Positions 12,726 to 13,745 of a stretch of DNA of 13,745 nt are shown here, piece after piece (the stretch's first letter is position 1; every line of letters begins with the position of its first letter). Source of the stretch: Candidatus Aminicenantota bacterium (GTDB lineage: Bacteria; Acidobacteriota; Aminicenantia; UBA2199); the NCBI GenBank assembly GCA_030620255.1, contig JAUXFB010000010.1, positions 1 through 13,745 on the forward strand. The letters run 5' to 3'. The translations under genes were made by a program, and so were the position numbers. The notes under the pieces are model-generated. The model was not told the origin of the DNA. It saw only the letters and a list, made by a program, of their open reading frames with translations, and searched no databases.

Positions 12726-13745
12726 TGAAAAAGATTAAGGGCAAACCAGTTTCATCAGGCATAGTTTTTGGTAAAGCTTTACTTTTCAATTGTCAGAATA
12801 AAGTTACCTTTAAAGAAAATATTAAAAAAGATTTGATTCATATTGAGATCGAAAGGTTTGATAATGCTGTAAAAAAGACTCGAGCACAATTAAAAAAAAT
12901 ATATAATGATCTTGAAAAAATAATGGAAAAGAGTTCAGCATTAATAATTGAAACTCAATATTTACTTTTAAAGGATGAAAATTTAATAGATGAGATAAAA
13001 AATTTAATAACTTCAAATTCGGTTAAGGCTGAATGGGCTATCAAGCAGGTTGATGAAAAATATATTGATTTTTTTGATAACATTTCTGACATTACATTCA
13101 GGGAAAAAAGAAGTGATATTTCGGATGTATTAAATAGACTAATAAGAAATCTAAAAAAGAGTGAAAAACAAATTGATTCAGATATAGAAAATGTCATTCT
13201 TGTATCTAATGATATTCCACCTTCAATTGCAGCTAATCTAATGTCAAGAACAAAACTTTTGGGTATTATATTAAATGAGGGTGGTGAGACTTCTCATACT
13301 GTTATTTTAGCCCGAACTTTAGAAATTCCTACAATATTAGATACAAAGAATGCAACTGAAATAATTAAAAATGATGATTTTTTAATTGTTGATGGATTAA
13401 AAGGTGAAATTATAATAAATCCATCAAACACAATTTTAGATAGATATTATATAAAAAAGAAAAAATATCAGGTATATAAAGAAAAACTCGACAGAGTTAT
13501 TCAGCTGCCTGATATGACAAAAGATAAGAAGCAATTCAATCTTTTAGCAAACATAGAATTGGCAACTGAAATTTCCCTTGTTCAATCCCATGGTGCAAAG
13601 GGTATAGGTCTTTATAGAACAGAATTTCTTTTTTCAGATGAGTCTGTAGCTCTTTCATCCAACAAACAATACATGATATATAAAAGCATTGCTCAAAAAA
13701 TTTTTCCAAATCCATTAACTATAAGAACATTTGATGTAGGCAGGG
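12725..13745 (+). CDS. ptsI: Phosphoenolpyruvate-protein phosphotransferase (PTS enzyme I), 3' end cut by window edge
   Basis: Enzyme I starts the relay by moving phosphate from PEP to HPr in the cytoplasm. The visible 340 codons cover the N-terminal swivel and HPr-binding domain and the start of the TIM-barrel PEP domain. The start MKKIKGKPVSSGIVFGKALL matches the EI N-terminus directly, with no GAF domain, so this is PtsI rather than the nitrogen-type PtsP. The active-site His191 is in LNEGGETSHTVILAR (183-197), where Val replaces the usual Ala two residues on. Later blocks include VDGLKGEIIINPS, LLANIELATE, GAKGIGLYRTEFLF and, at the edge, TIRTFDVG, all typical of the family. The frame has no stop to base 13745; full length is expected near 570-590 residues. 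An in-frame stop at 12698 excludes a longer N-terminus. No Shine-Dalgarno precedes the ATG. Confidence 0.94.
   Translation, partial: MKKIKGKPVSSGIVFGKALLFNCQNKVTFKENIKKDLIHIEIERFDNAVKKTRAQLKKIYNDLEKIMEKSSALIIETQYLLLKDENLIDEIKNLITSNSVKAEWAIKQVDEKYIDFFDNISDITFREKRSDISDVLNRLIRNLKKSEKQIDSDIENVILVSNDIPPSIAANLMSRTKLLGIILNEGGETSHTVILARTLEIPTILDTKNATEIIKNDDFLIVDGLKGEIIINPSNTILDRYYIKKKKYQVYKEKLDRVIQLPDMTKDKKQFNLLANIELATEISLVQSHGAKGIGLYRTEFLFSDESVALSSNKQYMIYKSIAQKIFPNPLTIRTFDVGR

Noticed and set aside
1..13745. CRISPR array, tRNA or rRNA genes, insertion sequences, prophage or toxin-antitoxin genes
   Set aside because: No regularly spaced repeats, cloverleaf-like sequences, rRNA-like blocks, transposase or integrase motifs were seen. 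Almost all sequence is accounted for by the genes listed.

Overview
The window is A+T-rich (roughly 70-75% by eye) with ordinary bacterial codon usage; TAA, TAG and TGA all serve as stops. It carries LPS-core genes (GT9 heptosyltransferase-like, O-antigen-ligase-like, heptose-7-phosphate kinase) and the LPS-export ATPase gene lptB, so the organism is almost certainly a diderm (Gram-negative-type) bacterium. It also has sigma-54 and an HprK-controlled phosphotransferase relay. The order lptB-rpoN-hpf-EIIA-hprK-EIIA(Man)-ptsH-ptsI resembles deltaproteobacterial clusters such as that of Geobacter, but the low GC and divergent sequences fit an uncultured or poorly sampled phylum equally well. I cannot name the taxon from sequence alone.

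Layout. (1) Bases 2-2489, plus strand: a beta-rich protein of unknown function, open at the left edge, overlaps by 8 bp a divergent family-5 solute-binding-like protein with an N-terminal hydrophobic segment. (2) Bases 2490-2535: a GC-rich convergent spacer with an imperfect hairpin. (3) Bases 2536-4323, minus strand: a three-domain Xaa-Pro aminopeptidase with a complete dimetal site. (4) Bases 4324-4445: a divergent promoter region in which two back-to-back sigma-70-type -35 boxes form an inverted repeat. (5) Bases 4446-7828, plus strand: an LPS operon of Trm112-like zinc-ribbon protein, GT9 glycosyltransferase, O-antigen ligase/polymerase-like membrane protein and kinase-only RfaE1/HldA. (6) Bases 7829-7938: intergenic region with a near-consensus sigma-70 promoter. 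(7) Bases 7939-13745, plus strand: lptB, rpoN, hpf, ptsN-like EIIA, hprK, EIIA-Man, ptsH and ptsI (cut by the right edge), mostly overlapping or abutting.

How the genes work together. The LPS operon would make and assemble heptose-containing core and attach or polymerise glycans, while LptB powers delivery of LPS to the outer membrane. The PTS genes form a relay from PEP to EI (His191), HPr (His15) and then two soluble EIIA proteins (His67 and His9). HprK can act on HPr Ser46. No EIIB or EIIC permease is present, so the relay looks regulatory rather than dedicated to sugar uptake. Its linkage to sigma-54 and the ribosome hibernation factor resembles nitrogen-PTS loci.

Most of the window is core biology. 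The points most worth a second look are the unrecognised gene pair at the left edge, a His-to-Asn change beside the HprK P-loop, the divergent region I of sigma-54, the perfect palindrome that replaces a Shine-Dalgarno before ptsI, and the symmetric divergent promoter. I see no CRISPR array, tRNA, rRNA or intact mobile element.
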